From NCBI RefSeq assembly GCF_023159225.1, contig NC_063170.1:59441708-59505707 (forward strand): a stretch of 64,000 nt of DNA, given 5' to 3'. The stretch is from Perognathus longimembris pacificus. Its lineage: Eukaryota; Chordata; Mammalia; Rodentia; Heteromyidae. Shown one piece after another: positions 32,745-45,016 of this stretch (position 1 is its first letter; each line of letters begins with the position of its first letter). Both the position numbers and the translations under genes were made by a program. Under the pieces are notes generated by a model. The model had not been told where the DNA came from, ran no database searches, and saw only the letters and a program-made list of their open reading frames with translations.

Positions 32745-33005
32745 ACCTACTTTCTGCATCAAACCATATGCCAAGCCCTCAGCTGACTTACTTACAATGT
32801 TCTCAATAATCCTGTAAGGTACAGACTGTCAACAATTTTTGTTTTGAGATGAAGGACATACATAAACCTGTTATCAGGCTACACCCCCCCACACACACGC
32901 ACGCACGCATGCACATATGCAGGCATGCACGTAGATGCGCACCAGACCAGTAGAAAAGCTGAGATTTAAGCACAGGCAGTCTAGTTTTGAATCCTAGCAT
33001 AGAAA
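32745..33005 (-). mobile_element. MIR remnant interrupted by CA repeat
   Basis: It shows ttctcaataatcctgtaagg, then gagatgaagga and aagctgagatttaagcacag, in reverse MIR order. A CA/CG-rich run at 32884-32940 splits it. Confidence 0.5.
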
Positions 33006-33502
33006 TAGTCCTCAAATCACACCATTAAGCAGTCATTTATAATATTTACTTCTCTGAAGGCACATTTCAAATGTTATGTATTTAATTTTTTAAAGTATAT
33101 TAGCAGTTGCAAGAAATTCTTGAGCATTAGTATATTTCTTTTTCTTTTGCGGGTGTAGCTTTTGTTCTCATGGAATTTGTCCTCCTTTGAAAACATCCAA
33201 TCAAATTGGGCTCTTAGCTATCTATCAGGCACTGAACCAGGCATTACAGGGATGAAGACCAGTAACTTCCGGTTTGCAGGAAAGAACAGAAGACAGGCAA
33301 ATCCAATGCAGGAGAAGCACGTCTGCAGACATGCAGGAAGCCCCTCCACAAGACACTGAGCGAGTGTGGTGGTCCAGTGATGGAAAGGCATGCTTCCCAC
33401 GCGAAACACAAGATCTCTCTATCCAAGAAAAAAAGAGAGGTCATGTCCCATGTCCTAAAGAGGACAGAAAGAACACAGTGCAGCCATAAAATAGCATTGT
33501 GT

Positions 33503-33735
33503 GGCTGGGTGTCGATAGTTTATGCCCAAATCCTAGCTATTCAGGAGGATGAGACCCCAGGATCATGGTTCAAAGTCAGCCAGGGCAGGAAAGTCTGTAA
33601 GACTCTTATCTTCAGTTAACCTCCAAAAAAAGCCAGAAGTAGAGCTATGGGTCAAGTGACAGAGTGCTAGCCTTGTTCAAAAAAAGCTCAGGGACAGTGC
33701 CTAGGCTCTGAGTTCAAGCCCCAAGACTGATATAC
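33503..33735 (+). mobile_element. B1-headed composite SINE
   Basis: Head, gactcttatcttca linker and right unit (ctcagggacagtgcctaggc) are all present. The tail is short. Confidence 0.85.
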
Positions 33736-34231
33736 ACACACAAAAGAAACCCATCACTAACCCCCAGCACTGTGTGAGCTTAGGACGGTGTTCAGCCAGA
33801 TGGGAAGGGAGATGGAGGAGGAAAGTGATCCTCACCCAAGCCTAGGTCTTCTGTATGGTTTTGCCTGAGAAAAGGATTGAAGTGCATGCACTTAAGGTGG
33901 GTGAAAAAGGTAATTGACTAAGGAAATGAAGGCAAGTAAAGAAGAAATATGTTGCAAAGAGACCACAGGCCATTATGAGCTGACCACCATGTTCTAAGAC
34001 ATTGAAACGAGACACAGCCATTAACTGACTTGGTGAATCCGCTTGTGACAGGAACGTCTCAGAAAGGCAGGAAGGGAAAATGCACTGTGGAAGCAGTTCC
34101 TGAAAAGAGAGGGAAGGGAATTCAGTGAAGACCCGTGGACAGTTAACTTTCCCACGCATCAGGTAAAAATGAGTGTACTTAATAGCAATAATAAAGTGAC
34201 AGTGTGAGGTTTGTTGATAGAAAGCCTGTTT
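33736..34231. other. Intergenic sequence, no gene seen
   Basis: Unique in appearance. No exon is supported. Confidence 0.4.
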
Positions 34232-34408
34232 TTCAGCTGGAAGCCAGCCCAGCCAGGAAAGTCCGTGAGACTCTTATCTCCACTAACCACTGGAAAACTG
34301 GAAGTGGTGGCTCAAAGTTGGTAGTATGCTAGCCTTGAGCAAAAGAGCTCAGGGACAGTGCCTTGGCCCTGAGTTCAAGCCCCATGACTGACCAAAAAAA
34401 AAAAAAGT
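34232..34408 (+). mobile_element. Composite SINE, 5' truncated
   Basis: It starts in the middle of the 7SL-like head (ggaagccagcccagccagga), then linker, right unit and a poly(A) of 13. Confidence 0.8.
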
Positions 34409-34424
34409 GAATATATAGAGAGAA

Positions 34425-34631
34425 GGATCTTGGCCCAATGGGACATGTGTATAATCCCAGCTACTTGGGAGGTAGTGGTCGGAAGATCATATTCTGAGGC
34501 CAGACTGAGAAAACAATGAGAGACTCTATCTGCAAACCAATTAAAGCCCAAAGGGCTGGGGGACATGGATCAAGTGGTAGAGCCTCTGCCTTGCAACTGT
34601 GAGACCCAGAATTCAATCCCCAGTACTACCC

Positions 34632-34672
<41 letters not shown>
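34425..34672 (+). mobile_element. Older composite SINE with (ATG)n tail
   Basis: A B1-like head (tgtgtataatcccagctact) and ID-like unit (ggtagagcctctgccttgca) are followed by about 13 ATG/TGA units at 34632-34670. Confidence 0.75.
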
Positions 34673-34877
34673 TAAAATAACGTCTGAAAGAGAGAAGGAA
34701 AAGGAACATGTGCCTCATTCATCAATGCCACTGTATAATGAGTAAAAGGCTAGAGAAAAAGAGAACTTCAGAAGACACAGAGAGAGCAAGATCAGAGATG
34801 TCCCTAAGGCCAGAGGGCTTTTTAAAGAAAACCAGAAGGGGTGACAGCATTAGAGTTGGACCAGAGTCCATGTAGGT

Positions 34878-35109
34878 AAAGAGTGAAAAGTGAGGACTGG
34901 GAATGTGGCTTAGTGGTAGAGTGCTTGCCTTGCATGCACGAAGACCTGGGTTTGATTCTTCAGTACCACATACACAGAAAAGGCCGGAAGTGGTGCTGAG
35001 GCTCAAGTGGGTAGAATGCTAGCCTTGAGCAAAAGAATCTCAGGGACAGTGCCCAGACCACGAGTTCAAGCCCCAGGACTGGCAAAAAAGAAAAAAAAAG
35101 AGTGAAAAG
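34878..35109 (+). mobile_element. Dimeric ID-headed SINE with target duplication
   Basis: A full ID head and right unit with A-tail are flanked by a perfect 13-bp aaagagtgaaaag at 34878-34890 and 35097-35109. Confidence 0.93.
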
Positions 35110-35528
35110 CACTCGTTGGGTTTATGGATAGGCCTTCATCGCCTGTGTGAAGAACAGTGATAGAGTGGGTTGAATTTGGGGTAGGTAGAAGAAAGTAGAG
35201 AGAAAGCCTTGGTTTCCTGTGCAGCAATCACCTGCAATTCCAAGTAGCTGCGATGGTTATTGGTGATGCTACATAAAGCAATTATAGAACAAAGGAGAGT
35301 ACCAGTGGGATTGGCCCAACCTTGCTTTAATTTCTGTGTGGTGTATTTCTTTTGTAACTGAAATGGTATTTGCACCCTGTGTCCTCTACAGAATGGAGGC
35401 CCTGTGAGGTGTGCACTTTGGTCTTGTGTACAGGCACACCCTCCGCACTTGGCAGAAAGTAATCATTCAATAAACTTCTGTCAAACAAATGACAGGAAGA
35501 AAATAATGAAAACATGTAAAGGAAAAAG

Positions 35529-35762
35529 TAATAATTTGAGTGCTGGGGATATGGCCTATTGGCAAGAGTGCCTGCCTCATATACATGAGGCCCTGGGTTC
35601 GATTCCCCAGCACCACATATACAGAAAATGGCCAGAAGTGGCACTGTGGCTCAAGTGGCAGAGTGCTAGCCTTGAGCAAAAAGAAGCCAGGGACAGTGCT
35701 CAGGCCCTGAGTCCAAGCCCCAGGACTGGCCAAAAAAAAAAAAATAATAATAATAATTTGAG
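35529..35762 (+). mobile_element. Dimeric ID-headed SINE with target duplication
   Basis: A complete, little-diverged dimer with intact box B (ggttcgattcc) in the head. It is flanked by a perfect taataatttgag at 35529-35540 and 35751-35762. Confidence 0.95.
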
Positions 35763-37732
35763 CAATCTGGATAGATGTCCTGATAGTTTATGAAAGATTT
35801 ATTGACCAGTGTTCAAATAAGCTCTCCTGTTGTCAGTATTCTTGTAACTTAAAAAGGAACTAGACAATGTTCAAAGGCTGTGATGCATTTAAAATAGGAT
35901 TTTTGAATTTACAGCTCTCCTATAAATGTCTGTGAAGAAATTTCGTTTCTGATTAGATCTCAGACTGCAAAGTAATCATGTAGCAAGAAAAATATAAATA
36001 CAAATATGTGTGGTTTTCTTTTTCATGTTTTAATTAGCTAAAAGAAGGAAGTAAAATTTATACTCTATTTCTGAAGCTTGCATATTCAGAATCAATCCTG
36101 CATTTTCATTAAAGGCAATATCATAAATGACATTCACTATCTTATGTCAAAGACTTGTTTGGAGACATGAAGAAAGGCGTGCTCTCTGCTGAACCATTTT
36201 AAGGGCATTTAAGCATTGCAATAGTAACCCTAGGAAAAACACTTTATTTTACCTAATTTGCTTTTATCTATGTAGCTTTTCTACATTGCCATGTTTTAAT
36301 GGAAATCCATCGTATTATTAAATGAAATATTTCATTACTGTACCCAGTGTAATTCTTTCTGTGATAAGCATGCTGGATGAGTGTTCAATTTAGAAGACTT
36401 GTTTCCAGTCCTTACACTTTCAGTGATAAGGATGGAATATGCAGACATGAAATAAAAACTATCTTTCAAACTGAAGGAACATTATTCTTTAGGACCACAG
36501 TGAAGAGGATGAGGGAAAGAGTACCACATGAAGCATCTTCACAGGGAAAGTAGAGAAGCAATCCTGACTGGATCAGAAAGATGTCTAAAAATCCATCTGA
36601 CCTTGAGTAGGTTTGTAAGCACAGATATGAAATGGTTACACAGTAATATTCCAGAGACCCCTAACTGGCTTAGTCAGTATGAGGGTAACTTCGGCTGCAG
36701 AAACAAATATGCCACCAAATCTCAATGACTTGGATTTATTTCTAGCTTTCATTACATGCCCATTATTGAAGTGCTTTAGAGGTTACCTCCAGTACAGCCA
36801 CGTATAGACCATCCCTAATGAAGATAGAAATGCTGAGCTTGGAACAACATGCTCCAGAGAGTGCTCCAAAGAAAGCAGGGGAAGGACGAGGAAACGTGTT
36901 AGAATGCCATCTCTGTAAGAGTTCTTTTCATGGAGCCAGTTGGGAACCAGGCTACAAGGGCTGCATAGGTGGGGAAAAAAATGCACTAAAAATTCTCTTC
37001 TTTCTGGCCTCCAGTGAGATCCCAGAAAAAAAGAGAGCACCAAGTCAGAGGAGACTCAAGTTCTGTGCATAACCACAGTTTCAGCCTCCTGCAATATGAA
37101 TTCACATTACAGATGCTAAAAACGTAGAAACAAAACTGAGCTGACTTCTCAGTTTGAGAGGTCCAAGTTAACTGCCCACTAAAAACAAAATCAATGCTAT
37201 TTATAAGAATTTAACCAATTCTAAAGTTTATCTAACAACCACCAAACAAATAGGAGAGGAAGGAACAGAAGAAAAAAAAAGATTAGGAAGGGAAGGCAGA
37301 GAAATTCAAAGTGACATGAATAAAGTCATGTTGATAATCATCTCAAGTATCAATAACACTTCTATTAGGGAAGGAAGAAAACAACTAGCTCCCCCAAACT
37401 GCTCAGAAGTGACAACCATAATTTCCCCCTGCATTTCATTGGCTAAGGCAAATCACAAGGTCATGCCTAATTTTAATGAGGCAGGAAATAGCCTTCACTC
37501 AGAGGGGATGAATATAGCCTTGATTTCAGCCTAGGATTGTAGCTGAGAGGCACTAGTACCTGGCTTGCCAATTTGTCTTTGGAAGAAAGAACAAACTCTC
37601 AACTTGGTTCTTGGGTTTGTGCAACACCAAACTTAAACAGAACCAGTTGGAATTACCAAAGCACAATGGACAGAGAAAAGACAAATTATCACCTTTGATT
37701 TTTTGCAATGGGTTGAAAATCCTTGGATTAGA
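35763..37732. other. SINE-free AT-rich block, candidate conserved noncoding DNA
   Basis: Nearly 2 kb without a recognisable repeat. Homeobox-type motifs (ttttaattagcta near 36030, ctgattagat near 35950) and many AT-rich cores are present. No exon is supported. Confidence 0.4.
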
Positions 37733-37970
37733 ATTCTGCTGGGCACCGATGGCTCACACCTACAATCCTAGCTACTCAGGAGGCTGAGATCTGAGGATTG
37801 TGGTTCAAAGCCAGCCTAGGTAGGAAAGCCCGTGAAACTCCTATCTCCAATTAAGCAGCAAAAAGCCAGAAGTGGAGCTGTAGCTCAAATGGTAGGGTGC
37901 CAGTCTTGAGCAAAAAGCTAAGAAACAGCACTCAGGCCCTGTGTTCAAGCCTCACTACTGGCACCAAAAA
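37733..37970 (+). mobile_element. B1-headed composite SINE
   Basis: Head (gatggctcacacctacaatc), linker and right unit ending tactggcacc. Confidence 0.88.
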
Positions 37971-38764
37971 CCCAACAACCCACTATTTAATAGTTATTTG
38001 GTCCTCTCGTTTTTCAAACATGAGACTGTGGTCCTGCACTTACTTCAGCACACGTGTACTTCTAATGACTCGCACATCTTCACATTTATCACCGGATGAA
38101 AATTCCACATGGAATTCTTTCTTTGATTTGCCTGCTTTCTTTGATTTACCTTCTAAAAGTGCCTAAGCACATTCCTTCTATTCATCTCATTTTGCAAACT
38201 TGTCTTTTTATATAGTGAAATATCTAAATATAAGTTTAGAGCCTCATACATTTTAAGAGTTTTTGCCTTCCTTTGTCACATAATGTTAAAATATGCCATA
38301 TAATCTTATCCCATACAATGCAAAACAGTAACAGAAGATGTATAGATAAATGCTCTCCTGCTGTTTTAAACACCATTTAGCAAGTTTTATAGCTGAAGGG
38401 TTTGCTGACATAGCTATTAGTTTCTTATTATGGTGAGTATATGGATTTTTTTTTTTATAAACCAGAGAAAGATGCCTCTTTAGCCAGCATAGTATGCGCC
38501 TTTCAAAGGCTAAGGCCAAGCCCTTTTGCTGGCACTTATCTCCCTTCTAGTATTTTCTGGAAACTCGATAGTCCAGTAAACTCTCAGTTACCTAGATTTA
38601 TGGAGGGATAGTCAGAGGAACTAACATCCTTCCATTAGTACCAATGGGCTTTAGTTTTTATTCTTATACTTGTAATATACATACTAATTGATTTTCACAT
38701 GGGCAAGTATATGTTTACATTTCTGAGGATTAAATAAGTTATCTCAGATACCACAATTTTCTTT
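37971..38764. other. AT-rich intergenic sequence
   Basis: No gene or repeat recognised. Confidence 0.4.
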
Positions 38765-39103
38765 TATTTTCCTTCATTTCCTCCCACCCCCCTTCCTTTC
38801 CTCCTTCCCTCCGTCTCTCCCTCCCTTCCTCCTTTCCTTCTTTCCCTCCTTCTTCTTCTTTTTTTTTTGTTATCATGAGTCTTGTACTCAGAGTCTGGGC
38901 ACTGTCCCTAAGGTCTTTTGCTCAAGGCTAGTGCTCTATCACTTTGAGCTACAGCGCCACTTCTGGTTTTCTGGTAGTTAATTGGAGGTAGAAGTCTCAT
39001 GGACTTTACTGCCATGGCTGGGATCAAACTACAATTCTCAGATGTCAGCCTTCTGAGTGGCTAGGATTATAGGCATAAGCCACTGGTGCCCATCTCACAT
39101 TTT
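38765..39103 (-). mobile_element. B1-headed composite SINE with CT-rich tail flank
   Basis: The minus-strand head, linker and right unit span 38868-39103. The pyrimidine-rich tract at 38765-38867 is an expanded A/GA-rich tail. Confidence 0.85.
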
Positions 39104-39854
39104 TCTTTAGGTTGTGTCAGCATGGCCCAAATTCTGCTTAGGAAAAGGGAGCCTGACACCAGTTTTTACCATATGGTTCCTTATAATGTGCTGGCCTGCT
39201 GTGGGGGACTAGCAGTTGAAAGTTATAGCACAATACAACCAAGTAGACCAGCTGATAAATGAATGTGGCCATCTTTTGCAGAGTTAAGAGCACCACATGA
39301 ATTTAAAGTGTTGTTGTAGCTGATAATTAAGAAGACAAATCTCACCAGCTGAGGCTCAATTCAATCTGTTACCCAGTAGAACAGATTGTAAAAATACTTG
39401 TTCAAAGCTCTTTTGAACCCTTAAGTTATTTTGGAAGCTGCTCTATACATAAAAGGAAATTGTGAATGGTGTCTGATTCCTGTTTGCCTGATGGAAGAGA
39501 ACGGGTTTAATTGCCCTTGTGAACTGTCAGATAAGCTTGATACAATAATCAGTTATTTACTGGAAGATGCTTGAATGGATTGGTATTTCCATACTGTATA
39601 CAGTAATGGGAGGAGATTTTGAAAGTCCACTCTAAACATCTGTTCCAACTAACTCATAAGAGAGTTATTCTTCTCAAAACCCCCAGTTTGTCCATTTGCC
39701 CTTCATTGCTAGCTAGCCCTTGTAGCAAATGGATCTGGTAGTCTCTATGCTCTCTGCTGTCTAGTTAAACTGCAAGTGCCTTTGTTGAAGCAGTTACACA
39801 ACCAAGGTAAGACTTACAGGTGGGTTTACAACAGTCACATAGCTGTTATGGTAA
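39104..39854. other. Intergenic sequence, no gene seen
   Basis: Unique in appearance. No exon is supported. Confidence 0.4.
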
Positions 39855-40450
39855 GCACTATGGTGATTCCTCAAATACTTAAACATAGAAGTACTACATG
39901 ATCCAGCTACTAGCTGTTCAAAGAAAATGGAAGCAGTAGAAATCTAATTGCCCATTCACTGATGAATGGAGAAAGAAAATGGGTTGCCTATGATATAATA
40001 GGAGAGTATCCCATCCTGAAAAGGATGAAAATGTGGTAATAATCTGAATGGAACTGGAAGACATCTCAGTAAGTGAAATGAACCAAGCACAGAAAGACAA
40101 AAACCACACAATCTCATTCTTGTGTGGAAGTTGAGAGTAGACTGGTGGTTTCCAGGGGTTCTGAGAGAGCTCGTGAAGAAGGAATGAGGGAAGGATGATC
40201 AATGGGTACTAAACCACAGTTTGGTAGGAGCAGGGAGTTCTGCATGCTACTGCACAGTAGATTGACGATAATGATAATGTACCATGTGATTCAGAAAAGC
40301 TTGAGGAAAAGATTCTTGAATATCTACATCACGAAGGAAGGATAAATGTTTGAGGATGTAAATAGCATCACACAATATATACATGTATCAGAACATCACC
40401 CGCTACCTCATACATATGTATAATTATTACATGCCAATCAAAATTTTTTT
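39855..40450 (+). mobile_element. Old L1 3' end
   Basis: It follows L1 ORF2 end and 3' UTR order: tcctcaaatacttaaacata, tgatccagctactag, cccattcactgatgaatgga, atggaactggaagacatctc, gtgaaatgaaccaagcacag, gtagactggtggtttccagg. It is diverged, as in mammalian-wide L1M-type copies. Confidence 0.75.
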
Positions 40451-40884
40451 CAACCTTAGCAGGTCATATGCCATAAATGCATACCATTATGATTTGTCAA
40501 GCAGAAATTTTAAAGGGCAAAAATGAGATAAAAATAAAACAACAGCCACATAAACATTTCTATGTCACTTTGCATGGGCACTCACCTCCATGAAGAACAG
40601 GTAGTCCTAACCTTTTAATAGTGCATTCGATGTCGATAGTAGCATTTACCTGTGGGAGGAAGGTGGAGGAAGGGCTTGATGGATCCAACCTCTGCCACAC
40701 ACCAGCTGAAGGACTTTGGGAAAACAAGTCACTGGCCTCTTCAGTCTCGGGCTCCTTTCCAGATATGGTAGGACTTTTATGAAGAAAAGTGATATGTTTG
40801 AAATGTTAAGTACTTTGTAGAATGGACTAAAAAATGGTAGCTATCATTCTGTTTCTCTCCAGAAACAGAGTCAATAGGACAGGT

Positions 40885-40980
40885 GCATACATAACATACA
40901 TACATATATATGTGTATATATATGTATATATGTGTATATATCAATATATATGGATATAGATAGATAGATATACACACATG
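40885..40980. repeat. TA/TGTA-rich microsatellite
   Basis: ATACAT, TATATG and GATA units alternate here. Confidence 0.85.
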
Positions 40981-41011
40981 AGAAAGAAACAAGGGAAGAG
41001 AGAAACATTGA

Positions 41012-41265
41012 GACTTTTTTGTTGTTGGTTGTGGGGCTTGAACTCAGGAACTGGGTACTGTCCCTGAGCTTCTTTGTGCTCAAGGCTAGCACTCTAGTGC
41101 TTGAGCCATAGCACCATTCCTAGTTAATTGGAGATAAGAGTCTCGTGGGTACTTTTATGCCCCAACTGTCTTTATACCGTGATCCTCTGATCTCAGCCTC
41201 CTGAATAGCTAGGATTACATGTATGAGCCACCGGCGCTTGGCTCAGGTGGAGACTTTTAACAAAC
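41012..41265 (-). mobile_element. B1-headed composite SINE
   Basis: The minus-strand head, linker and right unit are present, with gagactttt repeated on both sides (about 41010 and 41251) as the likely target duplication. Confidence 0.85.
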
Positions 41266-41935
41266 TAGCTCATGCGACTGCAGAAGCTAATAAATGCACA
41301 GTTGGCAGGGAAGGCTGGTAGGGAAGACATGAGGATGTGTTCTCAAGTAGGGTCCTCAACTGAGCGAGGTTCACTCAGAATATGGAGCAACCTGCTCTAC
41401 TAAATATATTAATCGTATCTTTAAAGAAACATCTTCACCAAAACATAAAGAGTAATATTTGAGTAGCCATCTGGGTACTGTGGTTTCATAAGCTGACATG
41501 AAAAGTGAAATCACTTTCAGAAATCACTTTTTAAAAATGTCCTGATCCTTTTCTGAAGCCCACAAATTAGCTATAAGCAGAAGATAAGCTTGGCAGCTCT
41601 GGTTCTGTTCTGTGCCTATCTTTTCTCTGAGCCATTCACCTTGCAGCAACCTTAGAACCTATGAGATCCAATCCAGCCTAGCAGTAAATCCAATGCTTTG
41701 TAGCTCTTAAACACTGTGTGAAGACTCTACTTATTGATCCATTGGCTCCTGTACTACAGCCATGGAGGCAGATGCAATTATTACGTGTAACATAAATATG
41801 GAAAAATGTAAGAAGACAGATGACTATACTAAAACACACCAGATGTAAATACATTTATAACTAGGTTTCCTTCAGAATAACCTAGTTCCCAAGTTCAGCA
41901 AATTGCGCTTCTAATTTTCTTTAAAACAAAAATAT
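41266..41935. other. Intergenic sequence, no gene seen
   Basis: Unique in appearance. Confidence 0.4.
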
Positions 41936-42180
41936 TTTTGAGCTGGGTGGCTGGTGGCTCATGCCTATAATTTTAGCTATTCAGGAGGCTGAGATCTGAG
42001 GGGTGTGGGTTGAAGTCAGCCCAGGCAGGAAAGTCGGTGAAACTCTTATCTCCAATTAATCATGTGGAAACTGGAAGTGGATCTATGGCTCAAAGTGGTA
42101 GAGTACTAGCCTTGAGTGAAAACATCTCAGAGACAGTGCTGGGGCCCTCAGTTCAAGCCCCATGATCAACAAAACAAAAT
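41936..42180 (+). mobile_element. B1-headed composite SINE
   Basis: Head (ggtggctcatgcctataatt), gaaactcttatctccaatta linker and right unit. A TA-rich stretch at 42185-42275 follows. Confidence 0.88.
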
Positions 42181-42614
42181 TTAAAAAATATGTATATTTG
42201 TTTATATATACACACATATATAACTATATATATAGTTGCATATAGCTATATATACATATGTACACAGATAGATAGATACTCAATTGCTATTTTCTTTGGA
42301 ATAAGAAGAATGTAAAGTTCTTTTATTCTTTTCTAGGGTACATTGATTAGTTTTCTTTGAATAAGTAAGATCAGTAAAAAAAATTGATCACTGTTATCAC
42401 AGGAGTACTCCAAGTATCTGATTTAACAGTATCAAGTTAACCAAGTCCCCATGCATACCTATAAGAAAAGTTAAACTAAGTCTGGACTATTGAAAGAGAA
42501 GTTCTGCAATGTCAATATCAAACTCACCTCTATTAAAAGTGTGGGATCTGATCCATGGCAGACTGCGCATAAAGTTCTGAGGAAATGTGGGATCTAGTCA
42601 GTCACACCATATAC

Positions 42615-42866
42615 CTTTATGGTTTTGAGAGTATGCTGGTCCTGGGGCTGGAATTCATGGCCTGGGCACTGTTTCTGAGCTTCTGTGCTCAAGGCTAGCA
42701 CACCACCAGTTGAGCTACAGTTCCACGCTAGATTTTTGGGTGGATAATTGGAGATGAGAGTTTCACAGACTTTCCTGCCTAGGCAGGCTTCAAACCACTA
42801 TCCTCAGATCTCAGCCTCCTGAGTAGCTAGGATGACAGGCGTGAGCCACTAGCACCAGGCTCGCCT
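42615..42866 (-). mobile_element. B1-headed composite SINE
   Basis: The minus strand has the full head, linker and right unit ending in ccaggaccagc. Confidence 0.88.
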
Positions 42867-43089
42867 TCATTCTTGACTGCAGGCCCTCTTACGTACATGA
42901 GAAACGCAAAGAGACTTCTTTTAAATACCTTAAATGAATATGCTAACATGTCAAAACCTACTAGATGGCCAGGTGCTTTGGGTTCAAAGTGGGGAAAGAT
43001 ATGTGTCTGAAGATAATATAAATGATTGGGTAAATTATTTAGGGGATCCATTTTATTACTCACCTCTATCTCTTTTTTATTGTAGATGC

Positions 43090-44979
43090 TAAAGTGACCA
43101 CTACAATGATCCCTTACCTATCACATGAGTTACATTCCAGAGATCCTTGTGATAGGTGAAAGTCCACAAAGGAGCAGTATTATAGTTATTTTATTATATA
43201 TATATTTATTTAAGACTTTATAAACCCTTCCCACTCTCCAATAAACCTTTCCCATCCTCCTATTAGCCTCTCCCACACTCTTATAAATGCTTCCTACGCT
43301 CTTAAACACTTTTTACACTCTTAAACCTACATACTTTTAACAACATATAAAATTCCCTATGGGTACTCACCAGCGAAGTAGACTACAACTCGAATGATGA
43401 AGACTGTGAGTTATGTAGCAGTGCAGTACTGATGGTGCTGAAGGTGATGACAATGAGATGAATGTGCTACACAGCCAAGAAGAGCACTGCCGCTCTTGTG
43501 AAGGCACCACGTCATCAGACACTTCATCAGGTAGTGCAGTATCTGTGCCTTGGGCCATAACTGCTATCATAGGCATGACTGATCTCTTCATCCGAGTGAT
43601 GAACATAGTTATGCGGAGCTGCTGGAGTTGCTTTTTCTTCTGAGTGAGAAGGTGTTTACAAACTGACATGCCACTCCCAACTGTATTTAGGAAGTACAAA
43701 GAATAAAGCATCTCAGGAGTCCCATTCTTCAGCTACTTGTTGAAGTTCGTTGGCCATTCTGACCATGGTTGCAAGACGATTGGGTATTAGGCCAGCCTCC
43801 TCCTCTTCCCCAACCTGTAGTTTGTCTTGTTCCTCATCCTCTTCTTCCCTTGCTGAGTTCATCTCAGATTTATAGCCCTATTCCTTGGTGATGGATTTGA
43901 ACATGTTATGCAGGTACTGACTGCTTGGCTTCAACTTTCAGAGGCAGCTTCTCCATGCAGAGAAACACTCTTGAATCCAAAGTGTCTTTGAAATTTGTTA
44001 AACCAGTCCTTGCTGGCACTGATGGGGTTGGTCTGGTGGGGGAAGCACTCAACTATCCTGCTTCTCCTTCGTTGGCATCTTCATCTTCATCCTCATCACC
44101 ATGAACACCCATGCTTTCCAAATAGTGATCATAAAGTGTCTTGGCCTTTGTTCCGATGATGTTGGTATCCAGTGAGATAGTCTTCTTCCTTCAGTCATGT
44201 AACCGTGGGGCCAATGCAGACTCCATCCTCACAATGGCCCTATTGCGGAAGTGACCACCCTCTTTGCAGTCTTGTTAAAAGTCATCGTTACCCAAAACCT
44301 ATTAATATTCTCATTTTTTTATGTAGTGAACAGTAGATAAGTCGATCCTATAGTGGTGGCCTACAGCTGTAGCTTTTGCCTTCCTTTAATAGGTTGAGAA
44401 GTTCCATTTTTTCTTTGATGGTAATCATCTTTCTCTGGTGCTTGGGTTCATTGCCAGAGCCTTAGAAGGCACAGAACATTTGGTATGTTAAGGCTTGAAA
44501 TAAATACAAACTTTTACAAAAACTTCACAAAAACAGAACACCGCAGAGCAAACCGCATGTGCAGCAACCAGACATCAATATGAAGAGGACAAGGAGAGAT
44601 GCTGAACATAGGGGGCACGGTGCGGGACAGCAAACAGACGGATGCTACAGTCACTGAGCCAATCAGCACCTAGGATACAGAACACGGTGCTGTAATTGGT
44701 CGCCTTCCATTCCATCAGCCAATAGTGTGCCATGTACAATTTCACTGTTGACAAACTTGAACAAGCAGTAGTGGCACACTGCATTTCCATTGTGCCATTC
44801 CGCTGGTGCAATATATACTGTATTTTATTTTGAGTTAATATTCTTTTAATATGTTTGAGTTAGCATTTTAATACTTTTTTACATTTTTGGGCAAAATAAT
44901 TCAAATCATAAGTATTATGTAAATGCCTATATACTGCAAAGTGCCACAATATAGCAAAAACTCTGCAATACAGAATTCA

Positions 44980-44985
<6 letters not shown>
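43090..44985 (-). mobile_element. Tigger/pogo-like DNA transposon fossil
   Basis: About 1.9 kb with transposase remnants on the minus strand. At 43937-44030 it reads ASKDWFNKFQRHFGFKSV and then HGEAASES, which resembles the CENP-B-type DNA-binding domain of Tigger/pogo transposases. Just upstream (44045-44175) is TKAKTLYDHYLESMG and an acidic run. Stops and frameshifts break it throughout, and I do not find the DDE catalytic region, so it is dead and probably internally deleted. Near the left end (43210-43330) are five or so ~30-bp subrepeats of the kind ataaacccttcccactct. The ends look AT-rich and periodic but I could not fix the inverted repeats. Confidence 0.7.

Positions 44986-45014
<29 letters not shown>
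44983..45014. repeat. (TG)n microsatellite
   Basis: About 16 TG units at the right edge of the Tigger-like element. Confidence 0.95.

Positions 45015-45016
<2 letters not shown>

Noticed and set aside
35529..35762. tRNA-like A and B boxes in the ID-headed repeats
   Set aside because: These are SINE promoters. No full cloverleaf or CCA-ready acceptor stem of a working tRNA gene is seen.
43367..43711. 114-codon minus-strand frame
   Set aside because: It lies inside the Tigger-like fossil and is not a separate gene.
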